DNA from: Achromobacter aegrifaciens
Lineage (GTDB): Bacteria; Pseudomonadota; Gammaproteobacteria; Burkholderiales; Burkholderiaceae_B
DNA length: 64,000 bases
Assembly (NCBI RefSeq): GCF_902859735.1
Contig: NZ_CADIJY010000001.1
Location: forward strand, 372,001 to 436,000
Direction of reading: 5' to 3'
The notes beneath the pieces were generated by a model, which worked only from the letters and a program-made list of their open reading frames with translations, had not been told where the DNA came from and did not search any database. Positions 8,201 through 20,284 of this stretch are shown piece by piece. Each line of letters begins with the position of its first letter. The first letter of the stretch is position 1. The position numbers were made by a program, and so were the translations under genes.

Positions 8201-9532
8201 TCAGCGCGGTTCCCGCAGCAGGCGGTTGATTGCTTCCAGGTCCGCTTCGGCCAGGATGCCGCTGGTGGCCTTCAGGCGCAGGCTGGCGAGCACCGTGCTG
8301 TAGCGCGCCAGCGCCAGGTCGCGCTGGGTGGCATAGAGCTGCTGCTGGGCGTTGAGCACGTCCAGGTTGATGCGCACGCCGACCTCGTAGCCGGTGCGGT
8401 TGGCCTCGACCGCGGCGCGGCTGGATTTTTCGCCTGCCTCCAGCGCCTGGATGCGGGCCAGGCCGCTGGTGACGCCGGTGTAGTACTGGCGCGCGGCCTG
8501 CACGGCCTGGCGGCGCGCTGCCTCATAGTCATGGCGCGCCTTCTGTTCCAGCTGGACCTTTTCGGTCACTTGCGACGACACCCCGCCGCCCGAGTACAGC
8601 GGGATCGACAGCACCACGCCGATGGTGCTGTCGATGGGCTTTCCGGGCGCGGCATTGCGCATCACGGCGTCGCTGGCGCTGCCGCTGCTGGCGCGCAGGT
8701 TCAGGGTGGGATAGTGGCCGCTTTTGGCGATCTGGATCTCGCGGCCGGCGATGCGCGTCAGAAGCTGCGCGCGCAGCACGTCCAGGCTGGAGGACTCGGC
8801 CTGGTTGCTCCAGTCGGCCACGCGGGCGGGCTGCGGCGCGGGCAGTTGCACGCCATAGGGCAGTTCGGACAAGGCGCCGGGCGGCGTGCCGATGATCTTG
8901 GCCAGTTCATCGCGGCGGACTTCCAGGTCGTTCTGCAGGCGCAGTTCCTGCGCCACCACCAGGTCGTAGCGCGCCTGCGCTTCGTAGGTGTCGGTGATGG
9001 TGGCGTTGCCGAGTTCGAAGTTGCGCTTGGCGGATTCCAGCTGCCCGGCCACGGCGGCCTTCTCGGCCTCGGTGGCGGTCAGCGTGTCCTGGGCGTAGAG
9101 CACGTTGAAATAGGCGTCGGCCACGCGCAGCAGCAAGTCCTGGTAAGCCTGTTGCAGCTGCACTTCGACGTCGGCGACGATCAGCTTGGACTGTTCGAAG
9201 TTCTGCCAGCGGCCCCAGTCGAACAGCGGCTGGGTCAGGGACAAATCCCAGACGCCGCGGCCGCCGCTATAGGCGATGCCCATGCCGCGAGTGCTGCGGG
9301 TTTCCTGGTAGGCGCCGCCGGCTTCGGCGGAAATCAAGGGCAGGAGCAGCGAACGGGCCTGGGGTTCTTTTTCCAGGCCGGCGCGATAGTTGGCGCGCGC
9401 TGCGGCGTAGATCGGGTCATTGCCCAGCGCCGATTGCCAGATCTGGATCAGGTTCTGCGCGCGGGCAAGCGTCGGGCCGACGCTTGCGGCGCAGGTAAAA
9501 ACCAGTAAAGCCGTTAGCAATCGGAAACGCAT
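8201..9532 (-). CDS. tolC: TolC-like outer membrane efflux protein
   Basis: A 443-residue outer membrane factor with a signal peptide (MRFRLLTALLVFTCAASVGP…RAQ) and the two OEP repeats of the TolC family. The first half carries LTQPLFDWGRW, and the second half carries VLSIPLYSGGGVSSQV. Long coiled-coil helices (for example LEQKARHDYEAARRQAVQAA) form the periplasmic tunnel. The usual length is 420-490 aa. I place the start at the ATG at 9532, where the signal peptide begins, rather than at the upstream in-frame codon. It follows the Pcm-like gene by 79 nt on the same strand. No pump genes are adjacent, which fits a general-purpose TolC for type I secretion and RND efflux. Confidence 0.88.
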   Translation of the reverse strand: MRFRLLTALLVFTCAASVGPTLARAQNLIQIWQSALGNDPIYAAARANYRAGLEKEPQARSLLLPLISAEAGGAYQETRSTRGMGIAYSGGRGVWDLSLTQPLFDWGRWQNFEQSKLIVADVEVQLQQAYQDLLLRVADAYFNVLYAQDTLTATEAEKAAVAGQLESAKRNFELGNATITDTYEAQARYDLVVAQELRLQNDLEVRRDELAKIIGTPPGALSELPYGVQLPAPQPARVADWSNQAESSSLDVLRAQLLTRIAGREIQIAKSGHYPTLNLRASSGSASDAVMRNAAPGKPIDSTIGVVLSIPLYSGGGVSSQVTEKVQLEQKARHDYEAARRQAVQAARQYYTGVTSGLARIQALEAGEKSSRAAVEANRTGYEVGVRINLDVLNAQQQLYATQRDLALARYSTVLASLRLKATSGILAEADLEAINRLLREPR

Positions 9533-9611
9533 GGTGGTCAACGATACGCCGGGCCGCCCGGGGCGCGGCGGCCCCGTCAAGGAGGCAGGCGCCGGGCGGC
9601 AGGGTTGGGGA

Positions 9612-10292
9612 TCAGAACTTGAACTGGGAGACCGTGACGCCGCGCAGCGGCTTGATGACGGTTTCGAACAGGTTCACCGTTTCGAAGCTGGCCGCGGTGG
9701 TGCGGGTGATGCGACAGGCCGTCATGACGGGCGCCTGGCCCACGATCACGACCAGGCGGCCACCCACGCGCAGCTGGTACTTCAGCGCGTCGGGGACGGT
9801 CGGCACGGAACCCGTGACGAGGATGGCGTCGTATTCGGTGGAGCCCCAGCCGTTGCGGGCGTCGCCGGTTTCGACCTTGACGTTGGTGACGTTGTTCATC
9901 TGCAGGTTCTGCTGCGCGAACGTCACCAGGCGGCTGTCGATTTCGACCGAGGTGACCTGCTGCGCCAAGTAGCCCAGCAGCGCGGCCTGGTAGCCGGAGC
10001 CGGTGCCGATCTCCAGCACGCAGTCGGACTTGGTCAGCTGCAGCTCTTGCGCCAGGCGGGCTTCCACCTTGGGCGCCAGCATGTTCTGGCGGGTGTTGAC
10101 CGCGTTGATCTCAAGCGGCAGTTCCAGGTCGGAAAACGCCAGCGCGCGCAGGGCCGGCGGAACGAATTGTTCGCGGCGCACATCGAACAGCGCTTGGAGC
10201 ACGTTGGCGTCCAGAACGTCCCACGGGCGGATCTGCTGTTCCACCATGTTGAAGCGGGCTTGTTCTACGTCGGGCAGGGTCGAAGCGTTCAT
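9612..10292 (-). CDS. Protein-L-isoaspartate O-methyltransferase family protein
   Basis: A 226-residue SAM-dependent methyltransferase of the Pcm family: NMVEQQIRPWDVLD at the N-terminus, RQNMLAPKVEARLAQEL, and SAM motif I LEIGTGSGYQAALL. Pcm repairs isoaspartyl residues in damaged proteins. This short form directly upstream of tolC is common in Bordetella-like genomes and may have another substrate; catalytic specificity is not shown by the sequence. The ATG at 10292 is chosen over an in-frame ATG 27 nt upstream because family similarity starts near MNASTLPDVEQAR. Confidence 0.82.
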   Translation of the reverse strand: MNASTLPDVEQARFNMVEQQIRPWDVLDANVLQALFDVRREQFVPPALRALAFSDLELPLEINAVNTRQNMLAPKVEARLAQELQLTKSDCVLEIGTGSGYQAALLGYLAQQVTSVEIDSRLVTFAQQNLQMNNVTNVKVETGDARNGWGSTEYDAILVTGSVPTVPDALKYQLRVGGRLVVIVGQAPVMTACRITRTTAASFETVNLFETVIKPLRGVTVSQFKF

Positions 10293-10390
10293 GACGGTCA
10301 GAAAAAACAGAGGAATCAACAGACCATTGTACCGATTCGTAGCGTACTGTGACGCCCGGCCCCGCCGACAGATGTTTCAGACGCCCGGAT

Positions 10391-11233
10391 CTACCACCAG
10401 GCGTGGAAGTGGTGCACCGGGCCGTGGCCCGACCCCACCGACAGGCGCTCGGCGTGGCGGATGGCCTCCGTGAGGTAGGCCTTGGCGCGACGCGCCGCCT
10501 CGGGCACGTCCCCGGTTTGCGGCAGCAGGGCGGCCAGCGCCGCCGACAGCGTGCAGCCGGTGCCGTGGGTATTGGCGGTTTCGATGCGGTGGCCGGGCAG
10601 CTCGATCATGCGGTCGCCGTCGTGCAGCAGGTCGATGGTCTCGTTGCCGGGCAGGTGGCCGCCCTTGACCAGCACCCAGCGCTCGCCCGAATGGGCCAGC
10701 TTGTTGCGCAGGCGTTCGGCCACGCGCCGCATTTCCTTGACCGTCTCGACCGGGCGCTCTTCCAGCAGCACGCCGGCTTCGGGCAGGTTGGGCGTCAGCA
10801 GGGTGGACTGCGGCAGCAGGGCTTCGCGCATGGCGCCCACGGCGTCGCGCTCCAGGAGCAGGTCGCCGCTCTTGGCCACCATGACCGGGTCCAGCACCAC
10901 GTGGGCGGGGGTCCACTTGGCGAGCTTCTCGGCCACCACCTGGATCACCGGCTGCTGGCCCAGCATGCCGATCTTGACCGCGTCGATGCGCACGTCCGCG
11001 AACAGCGTGTCGATCTGCTGGCCAACGAAAGCGGGCGGCACCGCAGAGATGCCGGTGACGCCCTGGGTGTTCTGCGCCGTCAGCGCGGCGATCACCGCGC
11101 AGCCGTAGGCGCCCAGCGCGCTCATGGCCTTCACGTCGGCCAGGATGCCGGCGCCGCCGGACGGGTCGACGCCGGCGATGGTCAACGCGTTGGGGATGGG
11201 ACGGCCGCTGGCGGCCTGCTGGCGACCGTTCAT
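10391..11233 (-). CDS. thiD: Hydroxymethylpyrimidine/phosphomethylpyrimidine kinase ThiD
   Basis: A 280-residue ribokinase-fold enzyme that phosphorylates HMP and HMP-P for thiamine synthesis. Family motifs are intact: [19 protein letters not shown] (about 18-36), [18 protein letters not shown] (113-123), [15 protein letters not shown], and the anion hole GTGC (224-227) with Cys227. The start ATG overlaps the thiG stop as ATGA (11230-11233), so thiG–thiD are translationally coupled. A second, degenerate ThiD-like gene lies at 61988-62797; this copy is the one expected to be active. Confidence 0.95.
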   Translation of the reverse strand: MNGRQQAASGRPIPNALTIAGVDPSGGAGILADVKAMSALGAYGCAVIAALTAQNTQGVTGISAVPPAFVGQQIDTLFADVRIDAVKIGMLGQQPVIQVVAEKLAKWTPAHVVLDPVMVAKSGDLLLERDAVGAMREALLPQSTLLTPNLPEAGVLLEERPVETVKEMRRVAERLRNKLAHSGERWVLVKGGHLPGNETIDLLHDGDRMIELPGHRIETANTHGTGCTLSAALAALLPQTGDVPEAARRAKAYLTEAIRHAERLSVGSGHGPVHHFHAWW

Positions 11234-12033
11234 TTGGGGGCGCCTGCCGTGATCAGGCCTTCGTTGGGCGAGCTGGGAGCGCCGCTGTACAGCTTCTTGG
11301 GCATGCGGCCGGCCAGGAAGGCCTCGCGGCCGGCTTCCACGCCTTTCTTCATGGCGCTGGCCATCAGGATGGGATCGCGCGCGCCGGCGATGGCGGTGTT
11401 CATCAGGACGGCGTCGCAGCCCAGTTCCATGGCGATGGCGGCGTCCGACGCGGTACCCACGCCGGCGTCCACCACGATGGGCACGCGGGCCTGTTCGATG
11501 ATCAGGCGCAGGTTCCAGGGATTCAGGATGCCCATGCCCGAGCCGATCAGCGAGGCCAGCGGCATCACGGCGACCGCGCCCAGGTCTTCCAGCATGCGGC
11601 ACTGGATGGGATCGTCGGTGCAATACACCATGACCTTGAAGCCTTCGTCCACCAGGGTCTTGGTGGCCTTGAGCGTCTCCGGCATGTTGGGGAACAGGGT
11701 CTGCGGGTCGCCCAGCACTTCCAGCTTCACGAGGTCGTGGCCGTCCAGCAGTTCGCGCGCCAGGCGCAGCGTGCGCACGGCCTCGTCGGCGCTGTAGCAG
11801 CCGGCGGTGTTGGGCAGCAGCGTGAATTTGGACGGCGGGACGTAGTCCAGCAGATTCGGTTCACCGGCGTTCTGGCCGATATTGGTGCGGCGGATGGCGA
11901 CGGTGACGATCTCGGTGCCGCTGGCGTCCAACGCCGCGCGGGTCTGTTCGAAGTCCTTGTACTTGCCGGTGCCGACGAGCAGGCGCGACGAGTAGGCGCG
12001 GCCGGCGATGGTGAGGGTGTCTTGAGTGGTCAT
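11230..12033 (-). CDS. thiG: Thiazole synthase ThiG
   Basis: A 267-residue TIM-barrel enzyme that forms thiazole phosphate from 1-deoxyxylulose 5-phosphate, dehydroglycine and ThiS-thiocarboxylate. Motifs: [13 protein letters not shown] near the N-terminus, [37 protein letters not shown], and the phosphate-binding [29 protein letters not shown] region. The gene is coupled to thiD. thiS, the sulphur carrier it needs, is not immediately upstream (only 150 nt separate it from the btuF-like gene), so ThiS must be encoded elsewhere. I saw no TPP riboswitch upstream. Confidence 0.95.
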   Translation of the reverse strand: MTTQDTLTIAGRAYSSRLLVGTGKYKDFEQTRAALDASGTEIVTVAIRRTNIGQNAGEPNLLDYVPPSKFTLLPNTAGCYSADEAVRTLRLARELLDGHDLVKLEVLGDPQTLFPNMPETLKATKTLVDEGFKVMVYCTDDPIQCRMLEDLGAVAVMPLASLIGSGMGILNPWNLRLIIEQARVPIVVDAGVGTASDAAIAMELGCDAVLMNTAIAGARDPILMASAMKKGVEAGREAFLAGRMPKKLYSGAPSSPNEGLITAGAPK

Positions 12034-12086
12034 GGCGGAGGTTCAAAGGGCGGGTGCGCACGATGCGAGACCCGCGGGGACTGGCG

Positions 12087-12101
12087 ATTCGTTGGACGAA
12101 T
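12087..12101. promoter_or_regulatory. Inverted repeat ATTCGT-TGG-ACGAAT upstream of thiG
   Basis: Perfect 6-bp arms around a 3-nt centre, 54 nt upstream of the thiG start on the minus strand and within the btuF–thiG gap. It could be a small operator or a chance palindrome. Confidence 0.25.
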
Positions 12102-12182
12102 GATAAAGCACGGCGCCGCGCGGCAGACCCGTCCGGTGAAATGTAGCGTTCCAATATTTGCAGATCGCGGCGCGGACGCGGT

Positions 12183-13121
12183 TCAGCGCAGGCGGTCCAG
12201 ATCGGCGCAGATCGCCTCGGCGGCGTCGATCAGGCGCGGACCCGGGCGGTACAGGGCGTCGGCGTCCACGCCGTACACGTGCCCCAGCCGCGCGGCGGGC
12301 AGCCCCAGCGCCTGCCAGGCTGCCAGGTTGCGGGCGCCGTCCTCGGGTCGGGACGTGCCGGCCAGCACGGCCTCGGGCCGCGCCGCCAGCACGCTTTCCA
12401 GCGTGACCTGGGGCGCCACCACGGGGGCCTGGCCGAAGACATTGACGCCGCCGCAGACGCGCAGGGCGTCACTGACGATGCTGCTGTCGTTCAGGGTGTA
12501 GATGGGATCCAGCCCCGCCTGCACGAAGACGCGCACGGGGCGGCGGCCGGCATAGCGGGCGGCCAGGGCGTCCAGCCGCACGCGCAGGGCCTGGGCCGCG
12601 GGCCGCGCCTGCGCTTCGGTGCCGAACAGGGCACCCATGCGTTCGACTGCATCGGGGATGGCGGCCAGGGTCTGCGGATCGCTGTAGAACACCGGCACGC
12701 CCAGTTTGTCCATCACCCGCGCCAGCGGCGCGGCGGCGGCGGGCTGCCAGGCGATCAGCAGGTCCGGACGCACGGCCGCCACGCGTTCGGGATCGGGCTG
12801 GGTGCCGTCGCCGATGACGGGCAGCTGGCGAGCCGCGGGCGGATAGTCGCTGCCGCGGATGGTGGCGATGAGCCGGTCGCCCGCGCCCGCGGCAAAGACG
12901 AGTTCGGTGGCGTGCGGGGCCAGGGTGACGGCGCGCCGGGCGGGGGCGCCCAGCGAGACCTGGCGTCCCTGGTCGTCGCGGACCTGGATGGCCGCGCCGG
13001 CCGCGGCACGGGTTGCCGGACCTGCCAGGGAACTTGCCGCGGCGGGTCCCGCAGACAGCAGCGCGCCCAGGGCCAGGAACAGCCCCGGAGCGATGCGAGG
13101 GAGGGTGCGTGCGCGGGTCAT
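12183..13121 (-). CDS. btuF: Periplasmic cobalamin/metal-chelate-binding protein, BtuF-like
   Basis: A 312-residue class III periplasmic binding protein: signal peptide (MTRARTLPRIAPGLFLALGA…AAA), then DDQGRQVSLGAPARRAVTLA, the start of the Fe-siderophore/B12-binding fold (PF01497), and HATELVFAAGAGDRL, then RPDLLIAWQ. It lies 53 nt after the btuB-like receptor on the same strand, under a cobalamin riboswitch, so vitamin B12 is the likely ligand. The BtuCD permease is not encoded here. Sequence alone cannot exclude a haem or siderophore ligand; context makes B12 the best call. Confidence 0.8.
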   Translation of the reverse strand: MTRARTLPRIAPGLFLALGALLSAGPAAASSLAGPATRAAAGAAIQVRDDQGRQVSLGAPARRAVTLAPHATELVFAAGAGDRLIATIRGSDYPPAARQLPVIGDGTQPDPERVAAVRPDLLIAWQPAAAAPLARVMDKLGVPVFYSDPQTLAAIPDAVERMGALFGTEAQARPAAQALRVRLDALAARYAGRRPVRVFVQAGLDPIYTLNDSSIVSDALRVCGGVNVFGQAPVVAPQVTLESVLAARPEAVLAGTSRPEDGARNLAAWQALGLPAARLGHVYGVDADALYRPGPRLIDAAEAICADLDRLR

Positions 13122-13174
13122 GCAGGAGACCGATATAGCCAGCGGGGAACGCCGACTATATCGGAATGCCGCGA

Positions 13175-15220
13175 TCAGTAGCGCAGCGTGAGCGACGCGT
13201 AGAAGTTGCGGCCAGGCGCGGGGTACAGGCTGTAGTTGGCGACCGGGCCCAGCATCTCGAACGAAGCATTGCCGCCGCGGATGCCGTACGTGGCGTACTG
13301 GCGGTCGAAGATGTTGTTCACGCCGATGGCGCCTTCGATGTTGCGCGTGAACTTGTACGCCACCTTGGTGTTGAACAGTACGTAGGCGTCCAGTTCCTTG
13401 GCGAACTGGTTGGCCTGGTCGTTGTCCATGCGCGACTTGCCCACGTATTGCGCCGTCACGTTCCACAGGAACGCATCGGTGGGACGCCAGGTCACGCCGG
13501 CGTTGGCCAGCCACTTGGGCGCCAGCGGCACGGTCTTGCCAGCCAGGTCCACGCCGGCGTAGGTGCCGGAGCGGAATTGCGCTTCCATCCAGGTCAGGTT
13601 GGCGTCCAGCGACACGCTGCTGGAAATGGCGGTGTGGCCTTCCAGTTCGATGCCTTGGCGGCGGGTCGGATCCAGGTTGGTGTTGGCGCCCGTGCCCGGG
13701 CCCCAGATGCCGTCGGCCAGCGGGTTGTACTGGATCTCGTTGGTCAGGTCATAGCGGAAGTACGACAGGCGGGCGCTGCTGCTGGCCGATTGCCAGGTCA
13801 CGCCGATTTCCTTGTCGGTGGAGGTCTGCGGCGCCAGCGGGGTCTGCACCGACAGCAGTTCATCGGCGTTGGGCAGGCGGAAGCTGCGGCCGACCTTGCC
13901 ATACACGCCGAAGCCGGCGGGCAGGTCCTGGCGCACGCCCAGCTGCCAGGCGGTCAGGTGGTTGCTGCGGTCCGACGCCGTGCCCGAGCCGGAAATCACG
14001 TCGAGGTCGTCGGAGGCGTACTGGCGGCGCACGCCGGCCGTCACGTAGGTGGTATCGGTGGCGCGTACCTGGCCTTCGGCGAACAGGCCGTACTGGTGCT
14101 GGCGCGACTGCCACTTCGAGGGCTGGAAGTCGTAGTAGGCGTTCTGGTTGGCGGTGGTCTTGGCTTCCTGGCCGTCGGCGCCGAAGACGATGCTGTGGCC
14201 GCCGTTGATCGGCAGGCGGTAGCGCACGCTGGCGATGTTCTCTTCCAGCTTCTGGTCGCGCAGGATGTCGCCGAAGCCGTCGTAGGTCAGGCCGTCGAGC
14301 TTCTTTTCGCGGGTCGACAGGTCGGCGTACAAGGTGCCGGCGCCGATGGCCTGCTCGAGCTGCAGGCCGAAGGTGGTGGTGGTGGTCTTGACGTAATCGA
14401 CGTCGTTCTTCGAGCCGCGCGGATCGTCCTGGTATTCGTTCAGGCCGGTCTTGGGGTTGATCGTGCGCGGGCCGGGCAGTTCCAGCTTCTGGGTGGTGGT
14501 GCGGCCGTACAGGCGGATCGAGCCGTCGTCATGGCGGAAGGTGATGCCGCCGCCGCCGCCCTCGCGCCGCTCGCCGCTGTGATCGCGGTAGCCGTCGCTG
14601 TGCAGCGACTGCATGTAGGCGTCGATGCCGACCTTTTCATTGTTCATGGCCACGGCGGCGTCATACTGGCGCAGGCCGTAGCTGCCGAAGGTGGCGGTGG
14701 CGCGGGCGCTCACCGGTTCCTTGGCGAAATCAGGGCGCGTGATGATGTTGATCACGCCGCCGGTGGTGCCGCCGCCGTATTGCACGGAACCGCTGCCGCG
14801 CACGATTTCAATGCGCTCGACCTGGTCCAGCGGCACTACGCCGAGGCTGGGCGCCGACAGGTCGTTGGTGTTCTGCTTGACGCCATCGATCAGGATCAGC
14901 GTGTTGCTGGCGCCGGTGATGCCGAAGCCGCGCAGGTCGACGATGGAGTTGTCGCTCGAGCTGCTGGTGTTGATCAGGTGGATGCCGGCCTGGGTCGACA
15001 GCACGTCCTGCATGGTGCGGGCGCTGGACGCGGCGATGTCCTCGGCGGTGATGATCGAGATCGACACCGGCAGCGTGCGGCCGTCGGTCGGCACGCGCTG
15101 GGCGGTGACCGTGATGGCGTCGAACTGGGGAGTGTCGGGGGCGGCTTGCTGGGCGGCGGCGACGGCCGGGGCGGAGCAGAGCAGGGCGCCGGCGTAGCGC
15201 CGGATGGAGCGGGTTTTCAT
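13175..15220 (-). CDS. btuB: TonB-dependent outer membrane receptor, BtuB-like
   Basis: A 681-residue outer membrane receptor: signal peptide, TonB-box-like DAITVTAQR (about 34-42), plug domain (RTMQDVLSTQAGIHLI, ILIDGVKQN, VERIEIVRGSGSVQYGGG, GGVINIITR) and a 22-strand barrel ending in the aromatic ASLTLRY. E. coli BtuB is about 615 aa, and this form is somewhat longer. A cobalamin riboswitch lies in its leader (15340-15532) and a BtuF-like gene follows, so B12 import is the likely function. Expression should fall when cobalamin is abundant. SD GAGG is 9 nt before the ATG at 15220. Confidence 0.87.
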   Translation of the reverse strand: MKTRSIRRYAGALLCSAPAVAAAQQAAPDTPQFDAITVTAQRVPTDGRTLPVSISIITAEDIAASSARTMQDVLSTQAGIHLINTSSSSDNSIVDLRGFGITGASNTLILIDGVKQNTNDLSAPSLGVVPLDQVERIEIVRGSGSVQYGGGTTGGVINIITRPDFAKEPVSARATATFGSYGLRQYDAAVAMNNEKVGIDAYMQSLHSDGYRDHSGERREGGGGGITFRHDDGSIRLYGRTTTQKLELPGPRTINPKTGLNEYQDDPRGSKNDVDYVKTTTTTFGLQLEQAIGAGTLYADLSTREKKLDGLTYDGFGDILRDQKLEENIASVRYRLPINGGHSIVFGADGQEAKTTANQNAYYDFQPSKWQSRQHQYGLFAEGQVRATDTTYVTAGVRRQYASDDLDVISGSGTASDRSNHLTAWQLGVRQDLPAGFGVYGKVGRSFRLPNADELLSVQTPLAPQTSTDKEIGVTWQSASSSARLSYFRYDLTNEIQYNPLADGIWGPGTGANTNLDPTRRQGIELEGHTAISSSVSLDANLTWMEAQFRSGTYAGVDLAGKTVPLAPKWLANAGVTWRPTDAFLWNVTAQYVGKSRMDNDQANQFAKELDAYVLFNTKVAYKFTRNIEGAIGVNNIFDRQYATYGIRGGNASFEMLGPVANYSLYPAPGRNFYASLTLRY

Positions 15221-15339
15221 CTACGTAACCTCGATGCGACCCGCGACCCCGCAGGCCATTCACGATGGGGAGGATGCCCAAGCCGCGGCGGGCCGGTGAG
15301 GGCCTGGCGGCATTGCATGGACTTCCTGGCGATCGAACA

Positions 15340-15532
15340 GGCCGGTATCGGGCTGCCATGGGCGCATTGCGCGCATGGGGACCGTTGCGGGGGCAGCACA
15401 GGCTGGAGCCAGGGTTTGCCGGCGCCTTGTGGGGCGGCAGTCCTGGGAGGTTCTTCCTGTTTCCCGTTTACCTTTCGCGCGCGGCTGGCAAGTGTTGCGT
15501 TCTTGCCTGCCCAGTGCGCCGAAAGCACCGGT
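15340..15532 (-). promoter_or_regulatory. Cobalamin riboswitch (atypical) in the btuB leader
   Basis: Read on the minus strand. P1 pairs CCGGT (from 15532) with ACCGG (15341-15346 region) inside GATACCGGCC. P2 is CTTTCG / CGAAAG, followed by AAAGGTAAACGGGAA, close to the B12-box upstream consensus. P3 is ACAGG (15456-15461) / CCTGT (next to 15398). The core GCTGCCCCCGCAACGGT (15381-15397) is a near-exact B12-box. Two oddities: about 50 extra nt lie between the P3 arms, and only about 30 nt separate the core from the terminal CAGCCCGATACCGG, so the usual peripheral arm with GCCACTG and GGGAAGG is missing. About 120 nt follow before the btuB ATG, enough for an expression platform. Confidence 0.8.
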
Positions 15533-15662
15533 TCGGGGCCGAAACTGTATCACCGGGAGGCGCGGATAGGCCCATTTTGTTACGATCAGGGCTTGTTTTT
15601 GCGGCGTTTTTCGCTTTTTCGCCACATAGCGCCGCCATCGCCAACTCCATCCGGACCTGCCC

Positions 15663-19436
<3,774 letters not shown>

Positions 19437-19442
19437 GCGCTG

Positions 19443-19481
19443 CGGGGGAGCGGTCAGGCGTACTCGCTGGCCATTCCCCCG
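19443..19481 (+). terminator. Possible terminator hairpin after metH
   Basis: Outer arms CGGGGGA (19443-19449) and TCCCCCG (19475-19481) are perfect, with an inner GGTCAG/CTGGCC pairing that uses one G-U. It lies between the convergent metH and citryl-CoA-lyase-like genes. There is no T-tract, so termination is uncertain. Confidence 0.35.
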
Positions 19482-19498
19482 TCCATGCGGCTGCGCCG

Positions 19499-20284
19499 TT
19501 ACGCCTGCTCTCCGTCTTGATGCGTCTTGCCTTTGCCCACATAGGGAATGGCCTGGTCTATGGTTTCCCAGATGTAGCGTCCCGATGGACTTTGCTGTTC
19601 CTCGGCCACGTGCGACACCAGGCCGGCCGCGCGCGAAATGACGGCGAAGCCGCGCATCAGTTCGGTCGGCACGCCGATCTCGCTGAGCAGCGCGGCCACC
19701 GCGCCGGTGGCGTTGATGGTGATGTGCTTGCCGTAGGTCTCGTCGATCGCGGCCGAGAGCAGGCGCAGCGCCTTGAGCGAGTCGCCCTTGAGTTCCGGTT
19801 CGGCCTCGGCCAGCGCCAGCAGCTTGATCGAGCGCGGGTCGTCGGGCTTGTGCAGATGGTGGCCGAAGCCGGGTAACGCGCTGCGCGATTCACGGAACTC
19901 GCGGGCGATCGCCAGGGCTTCTGCGCGGCCGTCGTCGGCCTGGCGGATGCGGTCCAGCAGGCGCGAGCAGTTTTCCATGGTGCCGACGAACTGGCTGCCT
20001 ACCGCCATGAGGCCGGACGCCACCGCGCCCTGCAGGTTTTCCGGCGCGCTCATGTAGATCAGCCGGGTGGCGATGGCGCTGGGCGTCAGGCCATGCTCCA
20101 TCAGCGTGACCAGCACCGCGTCGACGATGCGCAGGTCCACCGGGCGCGCCTCGCGGCCCAGGATCTGCATGATCATGACTTCGGTGAAGGTCTTCTTGCC
20201 GATCAGGTCTTCGACCAGATCCACGTCGCGGTAGGACATGCCGGTAAGGTGATGCGCGCAGAGGCGGGTTTCGGGCGTTTTCAT
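19499..20284 (-). CDS. Citryl-CoA lyase / citrate-synthase-like protein
   Basis: A 261-residue member of the citrate synthase superfamily, far shorter than citrate synthase (about 430 aa), which fits the stand-alone citryl-CoA lyase-like group. Visible catalytic features are H64 in TLMEHGLTPSA, the GFGHHLHKPDDPR block (139-151) and NATGAVAALLSEIG. Such proteins cleave or form C–C bonds between acyl-CoA and oxo-acids. It is translationally coupled to the upstream acyl-CoA ligase (ATGA overlap 20281-20284), and a Bug-type binding protein and IclR regulator complete the cluster. A likely sequence of events is uptake of a carboxylate, CoA activation and lyase cleavage; the substrate is unknown. 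Confidence 0.75.
   Translation of the reverse strand: MKTPETRLCAHHLTGMSYRDVDLVEDLIGKKTFTEVMIMQILGREARPVDLRIVDAVLVTLMEHGLTPSAIATRLIYMSAPENLQGAVASGLMAVGSQFVGTMENCSRLLDRIRQADDGRAEALAIAREFRESRSALPGFGHHLHKPDDPRSIKLLALAEAEPELKGDSLKALRLLSAAIDETYGKHITINATGAVAALLSEIGVPTELMRGFAVISRAAGLVSHVAEEQQSPSGRYIWETIDQAIPYVGKGKTHQDGEQA

Noticed and set aside
12034-12182. TPP riboswitch or thiS gene upstream of thiG
   Set aside because: No THI-box core (CTGAGA / ACCTGATCTGG-like) and only 150 nt of space, too short for thiS.
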